Positions 23,231 through 33,995 of a stretch of DNA of 64,000 nucleotides are shown here, piece after piece. The first letter of the stretch is position 1. Each line of letters begins with the position of its first letter. The translations under genes and the position numbers were made by a program. Source of the stretch: Eleusine coracana subsp. coracana (taxonomy: Eukaryota; Streptophyta; Magnoliopsida; Poales; Poaceae). The notes beneath the pieces are model-generated. The model did not search any database. It was not told the origin of the DNA and was given only the letters and a program-made list of their open reading frames with translations. The DNA is taken from assembly GCA_032690845.1 (NCBI GenBank), contig CM064428.1, positions 23,224,001-23,288,000 of the forward strand, written 5' to 3'.

Positions 23231-25740
23231 GCCTCCACCAGCTGCCTACAAAGAACGAGAAGGAAAAGTCGATGACTCAGTGCTGGGGTTAGTCAAAAGA
23301 GATTTGGGAATCCAGCACTTAACCATACGACCGGTAGTAGTCATCACAGTTCTTTGCACATTGTCATTTGAATGCATAGGACGAGAACCACGATGGGGAA
23401 AACGTGGCCTGTCAAAGCATCTCGACTCAAACCTTGGGTTGTGAGGATAGAAATCATCAATGTGAAAGCCAAATCCACGCGAATGACGCTCACCACAATG
23501 GGGAAAACATGGGGCGCCAAAGCGCTGCTGCGCAAAGCCTCTGTTTCATGAATCAAAGCCATATGAGGAATGACCCTATCCACGATAGACACAAGAAAAA
23601 GAGCGAGGCTGAAAGTCAACAAAATCATCATAAAAAGCATCCCTAGTCAACTCAGCTTGCTTCCTCTCAATCCTCTTACGCCTATAACAGAATTCATCCA
23701 AATGGCCCTTGCAACCACAATAGATACAAATGTAGACACCCTTAGGATTAGGCTTGGTTTGCATTGCAGGTTTGGATTTTGGCTTCTCAGTTTGCTTTGG
23801 GTTGAAGGAGGGTTTTGGATTGGGTGGATAGTATGTGTCAGTGGGTTTAATGGTGTTTTCCTCATCCTTGTAGCTGGAGCTAGGTACAAACTTGCCCACA
23901 TTCTCACTCTCCTTGTCACACCTCTCAAATCCCAAGCCCAAGTTATAGGTTGACCTAGAAGCACTCTCCTTCACTGTTGCCAAATCACTCTCAATCTTTT
24001 CCTCACTCACTAGGGTTCTCTGGAGCCTAGAAACAAGATAGTCATTTTCCTGAACTAGGACTTTGTTTTCCTCCCTAGTGATTACTAGCTTGTCCTTGAG
24101 GGTGACACACACTTCACACGGATGTGGAAGAACTTTAACGCGAGTCTTATGAAGTAACTTGGACTCAAGCTCTTTGACTTTGAGGGACTGAGCTTCTAAC
24201 TCATTTGTGAGCTTGGGGCACTTCTGACATGCACCCAAAAGAGTTGGTCTAGCTTTTAACTCATCAAGCTCCTTGAGGGCACTCTCAAGCTGACTGACAA
24301 CTTGAGCATGCACACTCTCCCTCTGTGTAAGATCACTCATCACAACTTGACAAGACTCACAATCTACAACCATGTCATCCTTAGCAAGTTTAGACCTAAG
24401 CGAAGCAATTTCAAAATCAGCACTCTCCAACTTAGACTTAAGCTCTCTACTCTCATGAATAGTACTGGGAAGCTTATCATCTTGCAGAAGCAGAACATCG
24501 CGCAAATGATCAAGTTCAGAAGAGAGCTCATCAAGAGTGGGAGGTACGTCGCTTGTGTCGGAGTCGGATCTAGAGTCAGTGTCGTGGTCATTCTTTGCCA
24601 TGAAGCAAAGCCCGGTGAAGTCATCCTTCCTCTTGACTCGTGGATTTTCAACCTCCTCCTCCGAGCTTGTAAGGCCTTCGCTTGATGTGAGGTCGACATC
24701 GCTCAAGGCGGCAACGCAGGCGCGTGCAATGGCCTTGGCGAACTTCTTGGAGTTCTTACCCTTCTTGTAGAAGCGGTTCTTCTTCTGCTTGAAGTATTCA
24801 GTGTTGTTGTCGTGGTACCTGGCCTTCTTCTTCTACTTGGGACAATCAGCGATGAAGTGTCTTGGGTCACCGCACTCAAAGCAGGTTCTTGAACCACCCC
24901 CTCTTCTCTCCTTCCGGTTGTTGTAGAACCTCCTGAACTTCCTTATGAGCAAGGATATCTCCTCGTCAGGAATGCACTCCATCTGTTCATTGGAAGCTGC
25001 AAGAAGAGAAGACAAAGCAAACTCCAAGGAAGACTTGTCAAGTGAGGGCTTAGTTCCATAAGAAGCACAACTGTGATCACCCTTCTGAGAACTAGAAAGC
25101 AAAGCCATGCTAGAAGCAGGAATAGCAAGATTGGGACGAGATTTCCTAGACAGTTCATGAGATTTTAGCTTGCTATACAGTTGCTCATAGTTCAGGGTAT
25201 TGAATTCAGCAGTTTCTTCTAGAGCAACAATTTTAACCCCCCAAACATTTTCATCAAGTGAGTACAGCAGTTGCTTAGCTCTATCATTGTCATTGTACAC
25301 AAGGGTACCAGAAGCCCGCAAATTGCACACAATTGCCTCAAACCTACAAAAGTGTCATCTAGTGACTCGCCCAGTTTTTTAGCAAAGGTTTGGTACTGTC
25401 TATTGTAAGAATCCTTACGCATAGACTTGACCTGGTTGGTACCCTCATGGTAAGTGCAGAGCTCAACCCAAATAGCATGAGCAGTGTCAAGGTGTGCAAC
25501 CCTATCATGTTCACTCCTACCAAGTGCAGAGAGTAGAATATTGATAGCTTTGGAGTTGTTCTCATACCTGACTAACTCACCTGCAGATGCAGTATTCAGG
25601 TCTTGTGGTATAGCATACTCCTGCTCAACAATCTCCCAAATTGCACGTCCTTGACTCAGCAGATACGCCTTGGTCCGTGACTTCCAGTAGGGGAAGTACT
25701 CTCCAACGAACATCCACAGCTTAATAGCACGCTTCTCCAT
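23231..25740 (-). pseudogene. Copia gag with two zinc knuckles and a long coiled coil, broken
   Basis: Starts at the ATG at 25740 (MEKRAIKLWMFVGEYFPYW). The gag core spans about 25700-25000 (WEIVEQEY, LLSALGRSEHDRVAHL, YEQLYSKLKSHE), with one frame change between 25330 and 25219. Zinc knuckle 1, CFECGDPRHFIADC, ends near 24840, before a stop at 24833-24835. Then comes an acidic, heptad-rich segment (about 24560-23990) and a second knuckle, CIYCGCKGHLDEFC, at 23687-23728. A basic, arginine/phenylalanine-rich stretch leads to protease. Two knuckles separated by a coiled coil are unusual for copia in general but known for SIRE-type gag. Confidence 0.87.
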
Positions 25741-25787
25741 GTTGCCTTCAGATCACAAAGCCGGTGAAGGTCAACTAGTGATCAAAC

Positions 25788-25802
25788 CGGCTCCAATACC
25801 AA
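25788..25802 (-). promoter_or_regulatory. Copia primer-binding site
   Basis: The minus strand reads TTGGTATTGGAGCCG next to the 5' LTR. TGGTATTGGAGC matches the initiator-Met primer site TGGTATCAGAGC at 10 of 12 positions. Confidence 0.75.
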
Positions 25803-26050
25803 TTGAAGGACCGAGAAGGCGACCAGAGGGGGGGGGGGTGAATGGGAGCCAATTCAAATTCTTTTCAAGAACTTGGCCTATGTCCCAACTACAACCCAAG
25901 CCAACCTCTAACCGAGTCACCAAGATTACACACACTAACTTGTAATGTGTTAACCATAGGAATGACTAAAACCAAAAGAACACATGGCAGAAGCACAAAA
26001 GAAACAAAACTGAAACAAGGAAGGTCTGAAAGGTCATAGAACAGAGCCTG

Positions 26051-26198
26051 ACGGAAGTTCCTTGCTACCCGATGGAAGTTCCGTGATGCCCGATGGAAGT
26101 TCTGTCAATTACGGAACTTCCGGGTGATGGGAACACTGTCACTCACGGAAGTTCCGTGGTTCTTGACAGAAGTTCCATCATGGTCATGGAAGTTCCGT
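26051..26198. promoter_or_regulatory. Phased palindrome array in the copia LTR (7 sites)
   Basis: Centres at 26057, 26078, 26099, 26117, 26151, 26172 and 26192, giving intervals 21, 21, 18, 34, 21 and 20 bp, identical to the left LTR. Sites differ from those in the left LTR by single bases. Confidence 0.8.
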
Positions 26199-26821
26199 CA
26201 TGGTCAAAACAGCAGCTCCATTCGGGAAAGAAAATTACCAAAACCCTATCAAATGAACTCCAAAAATCATGAAATTTGGACCAGATGATCCTCAATACAT
26301 CATGACCCTCCTCTAAAGAGATCCACTCCAAAAACACAAGGAATCATCATGAATTTCAGATCTTGTGCCAAGAACACCAAAAAGGGGAAACTTGAGAAAT
26401 CCTTCAAATCGAAGGTGCTAGAGCTATTGATTCGATCATGGATCCATAGAGGATTGTTCTAGCTCATCCTAGTAACAAGGTTCTCAAGAAATCCGAACAA
26501 AAAACTCATCCAAAAGTGAGATCGAAAATCACCACGAAAATAGCTTCAAAAATAAGAAAAAGGGAATTTTGGGATTCAAGTGAAGAGGGAAATGTTGTGC
26601 ACGAAAATACTTCTCATATCATAGAAAGGTGCTTACAAGATTCATAGGTACAAGGCTAGGAATCCACCCTCTTCCTCCCACTATTTGGAAGAGCAAGAGA
26701 TGTCTCTCACACACCCTTTCCTCTCCTCTAAAACATGAAGTCCTCTCCTAGCACTTTGAATAGAGTCCTAACACAAGGCTAATGGGAAGAGAGGTGCCTC
26801 TCCCACTAGCCACACCTCTCC

Positions 26822-26828
26822 TTATATA
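26822..26828 (-). promoter_or_regulatory. TATA box of the copia 5' LTR
   Basis: The minus strand reads TATATAAGG, the canonical plant TATA form, in the 5' LTR upstream of the array (in the direction of transcription). Confidence 0.65.
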
Positions 26829-27582
26829 GGACTAGGGTCTATTGTCCACATGACCACTCTATCCTTGACCAACATAACACACCCACCTACCACCGGGGGC
26901 ATAACCGTCCATCTTTCACCTTATCGCCCGAATGCCATCGGACGCTTCACGTCTTTGCTTCATCTTGAAGCAAGCTCCATGATGGTGCCACGTGCACCAC
27001 CAAACACCGCCACCAGTTTTGAGGCCCAAACTAGGAAACCGCCTTGCATGCTTCTCAAAGCGTGACATCTCGATGTCGACGCGTGTCACCTTGTCCCGCG
27101 ATCCTGACCGCCGGCAAGTCTCTCCCAGCCCCTATCCATCGGGCCCCCTTGTCACTTGCACCGGCATCCCGTTCACCTTGACTTGGTCAACACGCCGTCT
27201 TCATCACCACCACGGTTTTGAGGCTCAACCGCGAAACCATCCATGCTTCTTGCCTCTCCACGTGTACGGTGTGGATCATCCTTGACTCCACCCGGCATCC
27301 CGAACATCTGGCCTCAAGTCCCCTACTTGTGCCCGATCCTCTCGCCGTTGACCTCTAAGTCGACTCCAGTGACCTACACATCATGATACAAGCAAACACA
27401 TTTCCCATCTCCTGCAGTATCACCAATATCTCCACCAACTCCGGTTTGTCATAACCATGACATGCAAACCCATCCAATCCCTAGATTTCCGCATTTCAAC
27501 TCAAACACCAAATCCGCTCAAGTCAATTACTCATCACAAATATAGCAAACGATGGCACATATCCACATGGTTTCTCAAACAG

Positions 27583-28419
27583 GCAGGCCACAAATTAATC
27601 AGCCCAAACCCATGCACACAAAGCAGCCCATGAAAAATATAAAACAATGCGCCACCCTATCGATCGTCTTCCTTGCAAATAACAAGAATAGGTTGAAACT
27701 ATGGACGATACAAATGCAAAATTAAAAGGACAAAAAATATTTAAATTATATTAATATACTACAACTGAGGGCCTATAATTTTGCTTTTAGCACAGGGCCT
27801 CCAAAATCTGAGGTATGGGCCCTGGCATGAATTCCACCCTGGTTTAGAGGGCAGAAATTGAACGAGATTGCATGCGCGCGCTAGAACCGATTGAATGCAT
27901 GCATGGAGAATGGGGTGAAAAATGTAACATACGATTGCTCTGGGTTATGACCAGATCCTTTCGCTTCACACTCCTCTACACCGATACCGCTCGAAGCCAA
28001 TTTGCAGTGTTTCGCCGTGAGAGGATCTTCGTGCTTGGCCATGACGATGAGAAGTTGGGAAGGTGAGAGGCGAGAGAAGTTGGGAGAGTGAACTACTAAA
28101 TGAACGGTCAATTCGCGGTTGTTGATGGACGTGTGGAGTCTGATGGACATGCACGCAGAGGTGCAACATGCTGGTGGTCCCGCACATCCCATCATGTTCA
28201 AGCCACGGTGAACGGTCAATTCGCGGTTGTCGCACCACTCCCATATGTTTTACTATTAGTTTGCATGTCCCACATGTTTTCCCGAGAGCAGCGGAGCAGG
28301 CCACGACCATACACAATGTGGTTCTACATAAATACCGCTAATAATGCTCCACATCTCATCACGCACACTTAGCTCTCTCATCGCGCACTGATTCCCTAAA
28401 CCGTTCCTACAAGCACATC
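27583..28419. other. Upstream region of the 28420 gene
   Basis: No coding found. The 22-bp word TGAACGGTCAATTCGCGGTT(GT) occurs at 28101-28122 and 28209-28230. ATAAATA near 28330 is a TATA-like site about 90 bp before the ATG at 28420. Confidence 0.5.
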
Positions 28420-29071
28420 ATGGATAGCTCCAGCACTCCATCTAGCCACCGCTCTTCTTCGGCTGGCGTTGGCGCAAGGGGCGAACCCGATGGCAGCCGT
28501 AAGCGTCCCTATTCACCATCTCCTGACCCCCCGGCTGGAGGACCCAACCAGTCGTTGAGGACGACCACTTGCAACAAAGCGGTGATGAACTACCTTGGGA
28601 CCGCCCCTGGTGCAGCCTCTGATTATCTACTACGGGTGACCATACTAGTTTGCATTGAGAAGATGTATAGTGGTGCTGACTATTTCTTGGGTTTTTCGCT
28701 GGCTTCCACTTCTGCAGGTGAAGGTGATCAGCCAGGAGGAGCCCAAACCAAATAAATGGTTAGTCGTGGTTGCGGCCTGCCACTCTCTCTTGGGGCCTAA
28801 CTGCGGCGTCAAGGTCACCTTGGATGCAGACGATGACAAGTTCTTCGTTCGGTGCAGGGAGGGCTCGCACACTGGTCGGTTGGAATATGAGAAGTTGATT
28901 CATGTCAATGATTATCGCTACTCTGTTAGATTCCTTCGTAAGGAAGTTCTTCAATTGTACAGGGAGGATGCTGATCAAGTTGGTGGATTTGACTTTCACG
29001 ATGGCTTGAGGGGTCAGAGGAAAAGAGAACTCGTAGGCCATAAGAGAGCTTGTACTCTTAGGCCAGAATAA
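28420..29071 (+). CDS. Unknown two-exon protein, about 189 residues
   Basis: Exon 1 is 28420-28635, intron 28636-28717 (GTGACC to TTCTGCAG, 82 bp), exon 2 28718-29071. The splice keeps phase and gives one open frame with no internal stop. The N-terminus is serine- and proline-rich and basic (SRKRPYSPSPDPPAGG); the C-terminal part looks folded (KWLVVVAACHSLLGPN, VTLDADDDKFFVRC, YEKLIHVNDYRYSVRFL). I do not recognise the family. The ATG, intron, TATA-like site and intact frame argue for a real or recently active gene. It lies within the putative CACTA span and could be captured. Confidence 0.6.
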
Positions 29072-29505
29072 GCGTGATCTGGGTGATGTAGAATTTTCTT
29101 TAGTTTCCTTCTTTCTAAACTTTGTTTGTTGAAAACTTAATTTGTAATATCGTCGCTAAGTTAATGAAATTCCCAGTTGTACAATCTGAGTGCATACATC
29201 ATTACAAGTGTTCCAGTGATCCAACAATTTAAAAGTAAACACAAAAAAGACTAACAAGAAAATCACTAAGATAAACATAGTTTACCGTAATTAAATGACC
29301 ATATATATAGTTCAACACAAGAAAAGTTCAACACAAACATAGTTCACCAGGATAAAAATGCTAACACATTAATAGTTCAACACACAGATAGTTCAACACA
29401 AACATAGATATAGGACATAAATTAAGAACAACAACATAATTAGTAACTGACACCACCATGCCATGCATGGAGAGAACGAGCGACAACACACCAGGAGCAT
29501 GCACT
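29072..29505. other. 3' UTR and dispersed repeat, copy 2
   Basis: A T-rich tail after the stop, with AATGAAAT-type signals near 29163. Then TACAATCTGAGTGCATA, TTCCAGTGATCCAACAA (29174-29225), the same sequence as at 33090. At 29310-29400 the word AGTTCAACACA recurs four times. Confidence 0.55.
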
Positions 29506-30082
29506 TCACATCCAACCTTTATTCTTGGCGAGATGATGGTGGCGACTGACCTTCTCATCGTGCTTTAGTGAGTTGGAACCCATGATGCCAAGAATGTGAG
29601 ACTACATGCCGGCATAGTCCGTCTTCCGCTGCTTCTTGCCGATGCAGATGGGGCACCAGAAGATGTCCCTGCGATCTGGCGTGGTGTAGACGAACTTGAG
29701 ACGTAGTTCAGTGCCCTTTGGGATCTTGCCGGTGAGGGGTTGTCAGAGTCGGTGGAGATGGAGCCGTAAGACCATTCTGATGATGTGGAGCGGGAGCGGG
29801 AACTGCGCGCCGGGGATGGCAGATGGCCAGCGCGGGGAGGCGGCAACACTGGAGGAGGCGAACGGGCGTGGGTGGGAGGGAACACCAGAGCCAGAGAAGG
29901 GGAACGAGCGCGGATGGGGGGCGCCACCGGAGCCAGAGGAGGGGAGGAACGGGCACGGATGGGTGACGGTGAACATGTCCGGGAGGGCGGTGCCAGAGAT
30001 CGCGGCCAGCATCTCAGCCGGGAGCATCACCACCCTAGGGCCCGTTGGGAATAGCTTCAGGGCCATTCCCGTTCTCCGGTAG
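29506..30082 (-). pseudogene. XS-type zinc-finger-like protein fragment
   Basis: Minus strand. The N-terminal part is serine- and proline-rich (SEWSYGSISTDSDN). After a one-base frame change near 29725 it reads LRLKFVYTTPDRRDIFWCPI, CIGKKQRKTDYAGM, a stop, SHILGIMGSN, EKVSRHHHLAKNKGW and a stop at 29506-29508. The C-x2-C then spaced histidines with a GxxxS turn resembles the zf-XS domain found before XS domains in SGS3-like proteins of small-RNA pathways. That match is by eye and weak. No XS domain follows. The frameshift and stop make it a pseudogene. Confidence 0.42.
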
Positions 30083-30549
30083 TGGCCCGCCGGTGGTGGC
30101 GAAGGTGACAAGGAGCGAGACAACAGCGGCGACCGACTACAGTGGCGACCACTGCCAGCCTAAATATACATCAAATCCAACATTAGGAAAAAACTCATCA
30201 ACCGTAGTCAGATACCATTTAACCCAAAACGAAGCAAAGATTGCCTAATCCTACAAGAGGCGATGATTATGACTCACCAAGGACGACGAGCCCTGAGGAG
30301 ATCACCGTGAGGCCATGGATACTGTGACAGTGAGGAAGCGACAACGATGAAGGGGAGGAAGGGCTATGGTAGTAGAGAGGCGAGGAAGCCGAGATGGGAG
30401 TAGTTTATTGTTAGACCCGTCGGTGTACGGGGTAGTCTTACATTTATTGGCAAGGAAGGCAATGCGAGTGGGTCCTTCTTGGTGTCAATAAACTAAGGCT
30501 GCTCCATTTTGATGTTTTCAAGAGTACCATGTCATCTTTTTTTTCTCAA

Positions 30550-31227
30550 GGCAAAATCTGCTCATAGACACTACTCAATGTTGGCATTTGCTCTAAGACA
30601 CTACTCAATGTTGTATTTGCTAGAAGACACTATACAATTGTGGTAATTGGCTAGTAGACACTTAAGTAATTAAAATATTGATTATTATATATAGACAAGA
30701 GAGAGAACATTTTAAATGACTTTGTTGCTCTTGTAACTAATTTAAACATTTCTTACAACATAATCATATTTTATTTAACATATATAATTAATTATAAAAA
30801 ATAATGTATATTTCTTAACATAATCATATTTCGAATGACCTTTTTGTTTTACAACCAATTTAAACATTTTCCAAAATAATCATATTTCTGAGAATTATTG
30901 TAGTTAATATACATTATAAAATATATTATTACCGTTAATATTTTCTATGAAAAATAAGTTTTGTAATAAAATATAAATATTATTTATTGTATCATTATGA
31001 TTAACAATATGTCAAAAATTATATTTACATTGTTAAATTGATTTAAAGGATAAAATGATTATTTTCAAAGTTTTCTCCCTCCCTCATACAAATAATCACT
31101 ATTCTAATGATTGAGGTGTCTACTAGCCAATTACCATAATTATATAGTGTTTTCTAGCAAATATAAGATTTAGTAGTGTTCTAGAGCAAATGTCAACATT
31201 GAAGGATGTCCTAGAGCAAATTGTGCC
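30550..31227. mobile_element. MULE-type foldback MITE, 678 bp
   Basis: Inverted terminal repeats of about 113 bp, beginning GGCAAAATCTGCTCATAGAC on the left and GGCACAATTTGCTCTAGGAC on the right (reversed). The flanking 9-bp duplication is TTTTCTCAA (30541-30549) and TATTCTCAA (31228-31236), 8 of 9 matching; 9 bp is the Mutator length. Each arm holds about three and a half copies of a 30-bp unit (TTTGCTCTAAGACACTACTC type). The middle is very A/T-rich without coding. Confidence 0.82.
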
Positions 31228-31230
31228 TAT

Positions 31231-31574
31231 TCTCAATGGGTCTTTCATTTGCAATTAATTACAAGCCACATCAGCAAATATGATGACATGATATGGTATT
31301 TATTATGAAGGAGAGGAGATGCCTTTCATCCCCATGAAAGGATGTTGACACTATTTCCAACATCATGAAAGCCAAATGAAATTGGATTGAGGGTCTTTCC
31401 TTTCATCTCCAACACTCAACCAATAACAAAACACCAACTAGCAATAACTTAGTGTTCTATGAAATTGTGCTATGCAAGTGAACACTGAGAGATGTACTTT
31501 TTCATAAAATAAAACTTTAAAAATGACGTGTCACTCTTGGAAACCGTGAAATGAAAGAGTACACTGAGATTGGC
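31231..31574. mobile_element. Probable second MITE abutting the MULE element
   Basis: The left end TCTCAATGGGTCTTTCATTT and, reversed, the right end TCTCAGTGTACTCTTTCATTT form a plausible imperfect inverted repeat. The MULE target duplication overlaps its left end, so the MULE element may have inserted into this one. The true outer ends are uncertain. Confidence 0.4.
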
Positions 31575-32201
31575 TTAGGAGTACTAGTTTGAAATCATGA
31601 ATGAAACTAGCATTGGTGGGTGCACAGGAAATGAGGCGGAGAGAGATTGCCATCACTTGATTGTATTCACATGTTCAACTTCCAAGACGGGGGCTTTTGG
31701 TGTAACTGCGCCTGCGGCTGCAGGGGCTCTTCGGCTTCTAGGAACGTACAGCCGCACTCCTCACCCAGTTCAGTGCTCATAACACAACTCCCACACCACG
31801 TTCATGACGCCCACACGCCTAGTGCAACTGTAGACGCCCACCCATCCCTCCCCCGTTCAGTTCCCGAAACCACCGCACTCCTCAACCCGCTCATGGCACC
31901 CACCAGCCCGTCCAGCGGCGACGCCGCCTCACGCTTCAAACGCTCCTCCCGCATGACGACCAGCAGCAGCGCCGCCTCGCGCTTGAAACGCTCCTCCAGC
32001 ACGACAACTAGCAGCGGTGCCGTCTCACGGTCCCGCTCGGTGCCTCACGCTCTGATGCACCACGATAGCGCTGCCTAGCACTCTAGGTCGCCGCATGTCG
32101 ATCCTGCAGACTGGGCGGCGTGGCCTGCTCTACTGCACCCTGAGAGCACCGCCGCCTCGCGATCCTAAGCCCTGCCGAGCTGCTGCCAGCCGTCAACATA
32201 G
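31575..32201 (+). other. Upstream region of the exonuclease fragment
   Basis: GC-rich. A coding-like 60-bp repeat at about 31908-32035 reads AASRFKRSSRMTTSS, AASRLKRSSSTTTSS and a third partial copy. There is no known domain; it may be untranslated leader or a decayed first exon. Confidence 0.4.
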
Positions 32202-32825
32202 ATGTGCATCATCGACGTCAAGTTCCACCACCACAACATCAACACAACGGTCACCTCCGATAGCACCGTCGTCGTCCAGTTCCTTGATGAGATATGGCCG
32301 AATGAAAAACCGCTCCTCGTCGGTTTGGATACGGAGTGGCTAATCATTCCAAAAGCCGATCGTGTGAATGATCAACCAAACAAGAAATCCATCATTCATT
32401 TATGCGTGGGCATGCCAAATGGGAACCAACATCAATATCGGTGTCTCCTCTTCCAGGTGTGCCACGCCGACAAAGTTCCAGAAAAACTGAAGTATTTCCT
32501 GGAGTGCCCTCAGTGCATGTTCGTCGGATGGAAGATCAGAGGCGACGTCCATCGGCTATCCTTCGATTACAACATCAGTGTAGCTAGGACATCAGAGCTG
32601 CAGGACGCCACGCGGGACCACTTGAAGCAAAATTCAACATTGGGACTTGGTCTCAAGAACATGTGTCAGAGAGTGCTTGGTCTGACAATGGCCAAGCATT
32701 CTAATGATGGTAAGTTTCACTAAAACTGGGGGGATAAGGACCTGAGTAGCCTGCACATCGATTACGTAGCTATAGACGCTTGTGTCTCGTACATGCTTGG
32801 TCAGAGATTAAACATCAAGCCATAG
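32202..32825 (+). pseudogene. DEDDy 3'-5' exonuclease domain protein (WRN-exo-like), one nonsense codon
   Basis: The ATG at 32202 opens a frame of 207 codons, broken only by TAA at 32721-32723. Motif I is LLVGLDTEW (D43, E45), motif II is FVGWKIRGDVHRLS (D115), motif III after the stop is HIDYVAIDACVSYMLG (Y and D). These are the four acidic residues and tyrosine of the RNase D / Werner exonuclease fold, and the length fits the small plant WRN-exo-like proteins. GTAAGT overlaps the codons before the stop and could be a splice donor, but no acceptor with a fitting frame is near. Without motif III the product would be inactive. Confidence 0.78.
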
Positions 32826-33067
32826 AAGAAGTGTGGTGTGTGTTGTGTGTGTAGCGCCTTCATGCACATGTACATAATGTAATTAATATCAATATCACTA
32901 AATATATGTTTAGTTCAGTTTGCATTATTGCAATACCATTTACATGTTTCATAATTATTATTAATTCTTTTTTTATCTTACAAAATAATGTGTGTAAATT
33001 AAATTTGTATTTAAGTGATGAGTATAATATGATTTGTGCACGTGGAAAAAACTATTGCAAAAATATT

Positions 33068-33140
33068 TGAGAACATCATTAAAACAAGTTAAAGTACAAT
33101 CTGAGTGCATATACATCATATTACAGCTGTTCCAATGATC
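33068..33140. repeat. Dispersed sequence, copy 3
   Basis: GAGAACATCATTAAAACAAG, then TACAATCTGAGTGCATA, then TGTTCCAATGATCCAACAA. Very close to 29174-29225 and, in its first part, to 15384-15420. Confidence 0.6.
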
Positions 33141-33262
33141 CAACAAAAACATAGGAGCTTGCATTACAGAGGTGGCTACTTGAAATATGGGTAGGACCAG
33201 ATAAACAGAGAGGAGCTTGCAGAGGTGTCACCCTAGCTTGAGCGTGCGCCCTGGCCGGCAGT

Positions 33263-33874
33263 TTGAGCTCGTCACGAACCACCGCCAAGACCCAATCCTT
33301 GGGCGAGTCGGAGGAGAAGCGCCATTCCCCCATCCCTTACCATGTCGGGCTGTTGGACTACCACCCCCCGGTGTACTGTGACTGCCAGCAGAAGGCGACG
33401 TTGTGGATCTCGTGGAGCGATGACAACCTCGAACAGCGCTACCTCAAGTGCTACAGAGCTCGAGTGAGTATAGTTTTGTTCCAATACGATTGATTTTAAA
33501 TTCGTGACTGGTTTATTTGGCCTCCCTATTTCTTCGTAGTTGGAGGTTGCGCGTTCATGTGTTGGTATGAGTGTCGGCACGATGCATTCTTGTAGACACT
33601 GCTCGTTGATCTGCGCAATATTGTGTGGTCTCTCAAGATAGAGAAAACGGCACTGAATGAAGCTCTTGGTGAGGCAACCGCTAAGCTGGATTCAATGGAG
33701 AAGAAGCTGGCGATGGTGAAGAAGGAAGAAGGGGACAAGGTGGATGCTCTAAAATCTGAAAAAGAGGACCTCAAGGCAGAAGTCAGGAAGCTAGAGGTGG
33801 AGAAGACCGGGCTAAAGGCGTTATGTGTGTTCTTTGTTGCTATTGTGTTGTTCATGTGGATTGGCAATCAGTAG
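33263..33874 (+). pseudogene. GRF-type zinc finger, coiled coil, membrane anchor; frame disrupted
   Basis: Exon 1 (33263-33463) ends YCDCQQKATLWISWS, NLEQRYLKCYRAR. A probable intron is 33464-33539 (GTGAGT to TTCGTAG). Exon 2 gives GGCAFMCWYECRHDAF, a TAG, TLLVDLRNIVW, then a heptad helix (LDSMEKKLAMVKKEEGDKVD) and a hydrophobic end (ALCVFFVAIVLFMWIGNQ). The C-x-C, C and C-x-F-x-W pattern is the GRF zinc finger, and this zinc finger, coiled coil and C-terminal membrane segment order is common in plants. The splice leaves the frame one base out and the TAG falls before the coil, so it is probably a pseudogene or my splice site is wrong. Confidence 0.6.
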
Positions 33875-33995
33875 GTGCATGTATATCTAGTTAGTGTTGT
33901 GTTGTAGTTAAGCAGCCTCGGCTGCATGTATGCTGGTTATGTCTCCGAACTAACTTCATGTGTTAGATGTATGCTGGTTATTATCTAGTTGGCTA

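Larger units (their letters stand above)
16943..27577 (-). mobile_element. Ty1/copia retrotransposon, SIRE/Maximus-like, 10.6 kb, complete but inactive
   Basis: LTRs of 1770 and 1774 bp flank a minus-strand gag-pol, with target duplication AACAG at 16938-16942 and 27578-27582. Order on the minus strand: LTR, primer site, gag with two zinc knuckles and a long coiled coil, protease, integrase, reverse transcriptase, RNase H, long 3' untranslated region, polypurine tract, LTR. Integrase before reverse transcriptase is the copia order. Large size, long LTRs and an extended gag fit the SIRE lineage (inference). From 25330 down, gag-pol stays in one frame with many nonsense codons. Confidence 0.93.
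25804..27577 (-). repeat. Copia 5' LTR (right copy)
   Basis: TGAAGGACCGAGAAGGCGAC to TTTCTCA on the + strand, 1774 bp, colinear with 16943-18712. Carries the matching palindrome array and a clear TATA box. Confidence 0.92.

Noticed and set aside
28640..28755. Read-through end of exon 1 (ASTSAGEGDQPGGAQTK) as the true C-terminus of the 28420 gene
   Set aside because: A canonical 82-bp GT-AG intron gives a much longer, folded-looking protein in phase.
29927..30240. Plus-strand glycine/arginine-rich frames near 29700-30080 as a gene
   Set aside because: Low-complexity complement of the serine/proline-rich minus-strand fragment; no domain.
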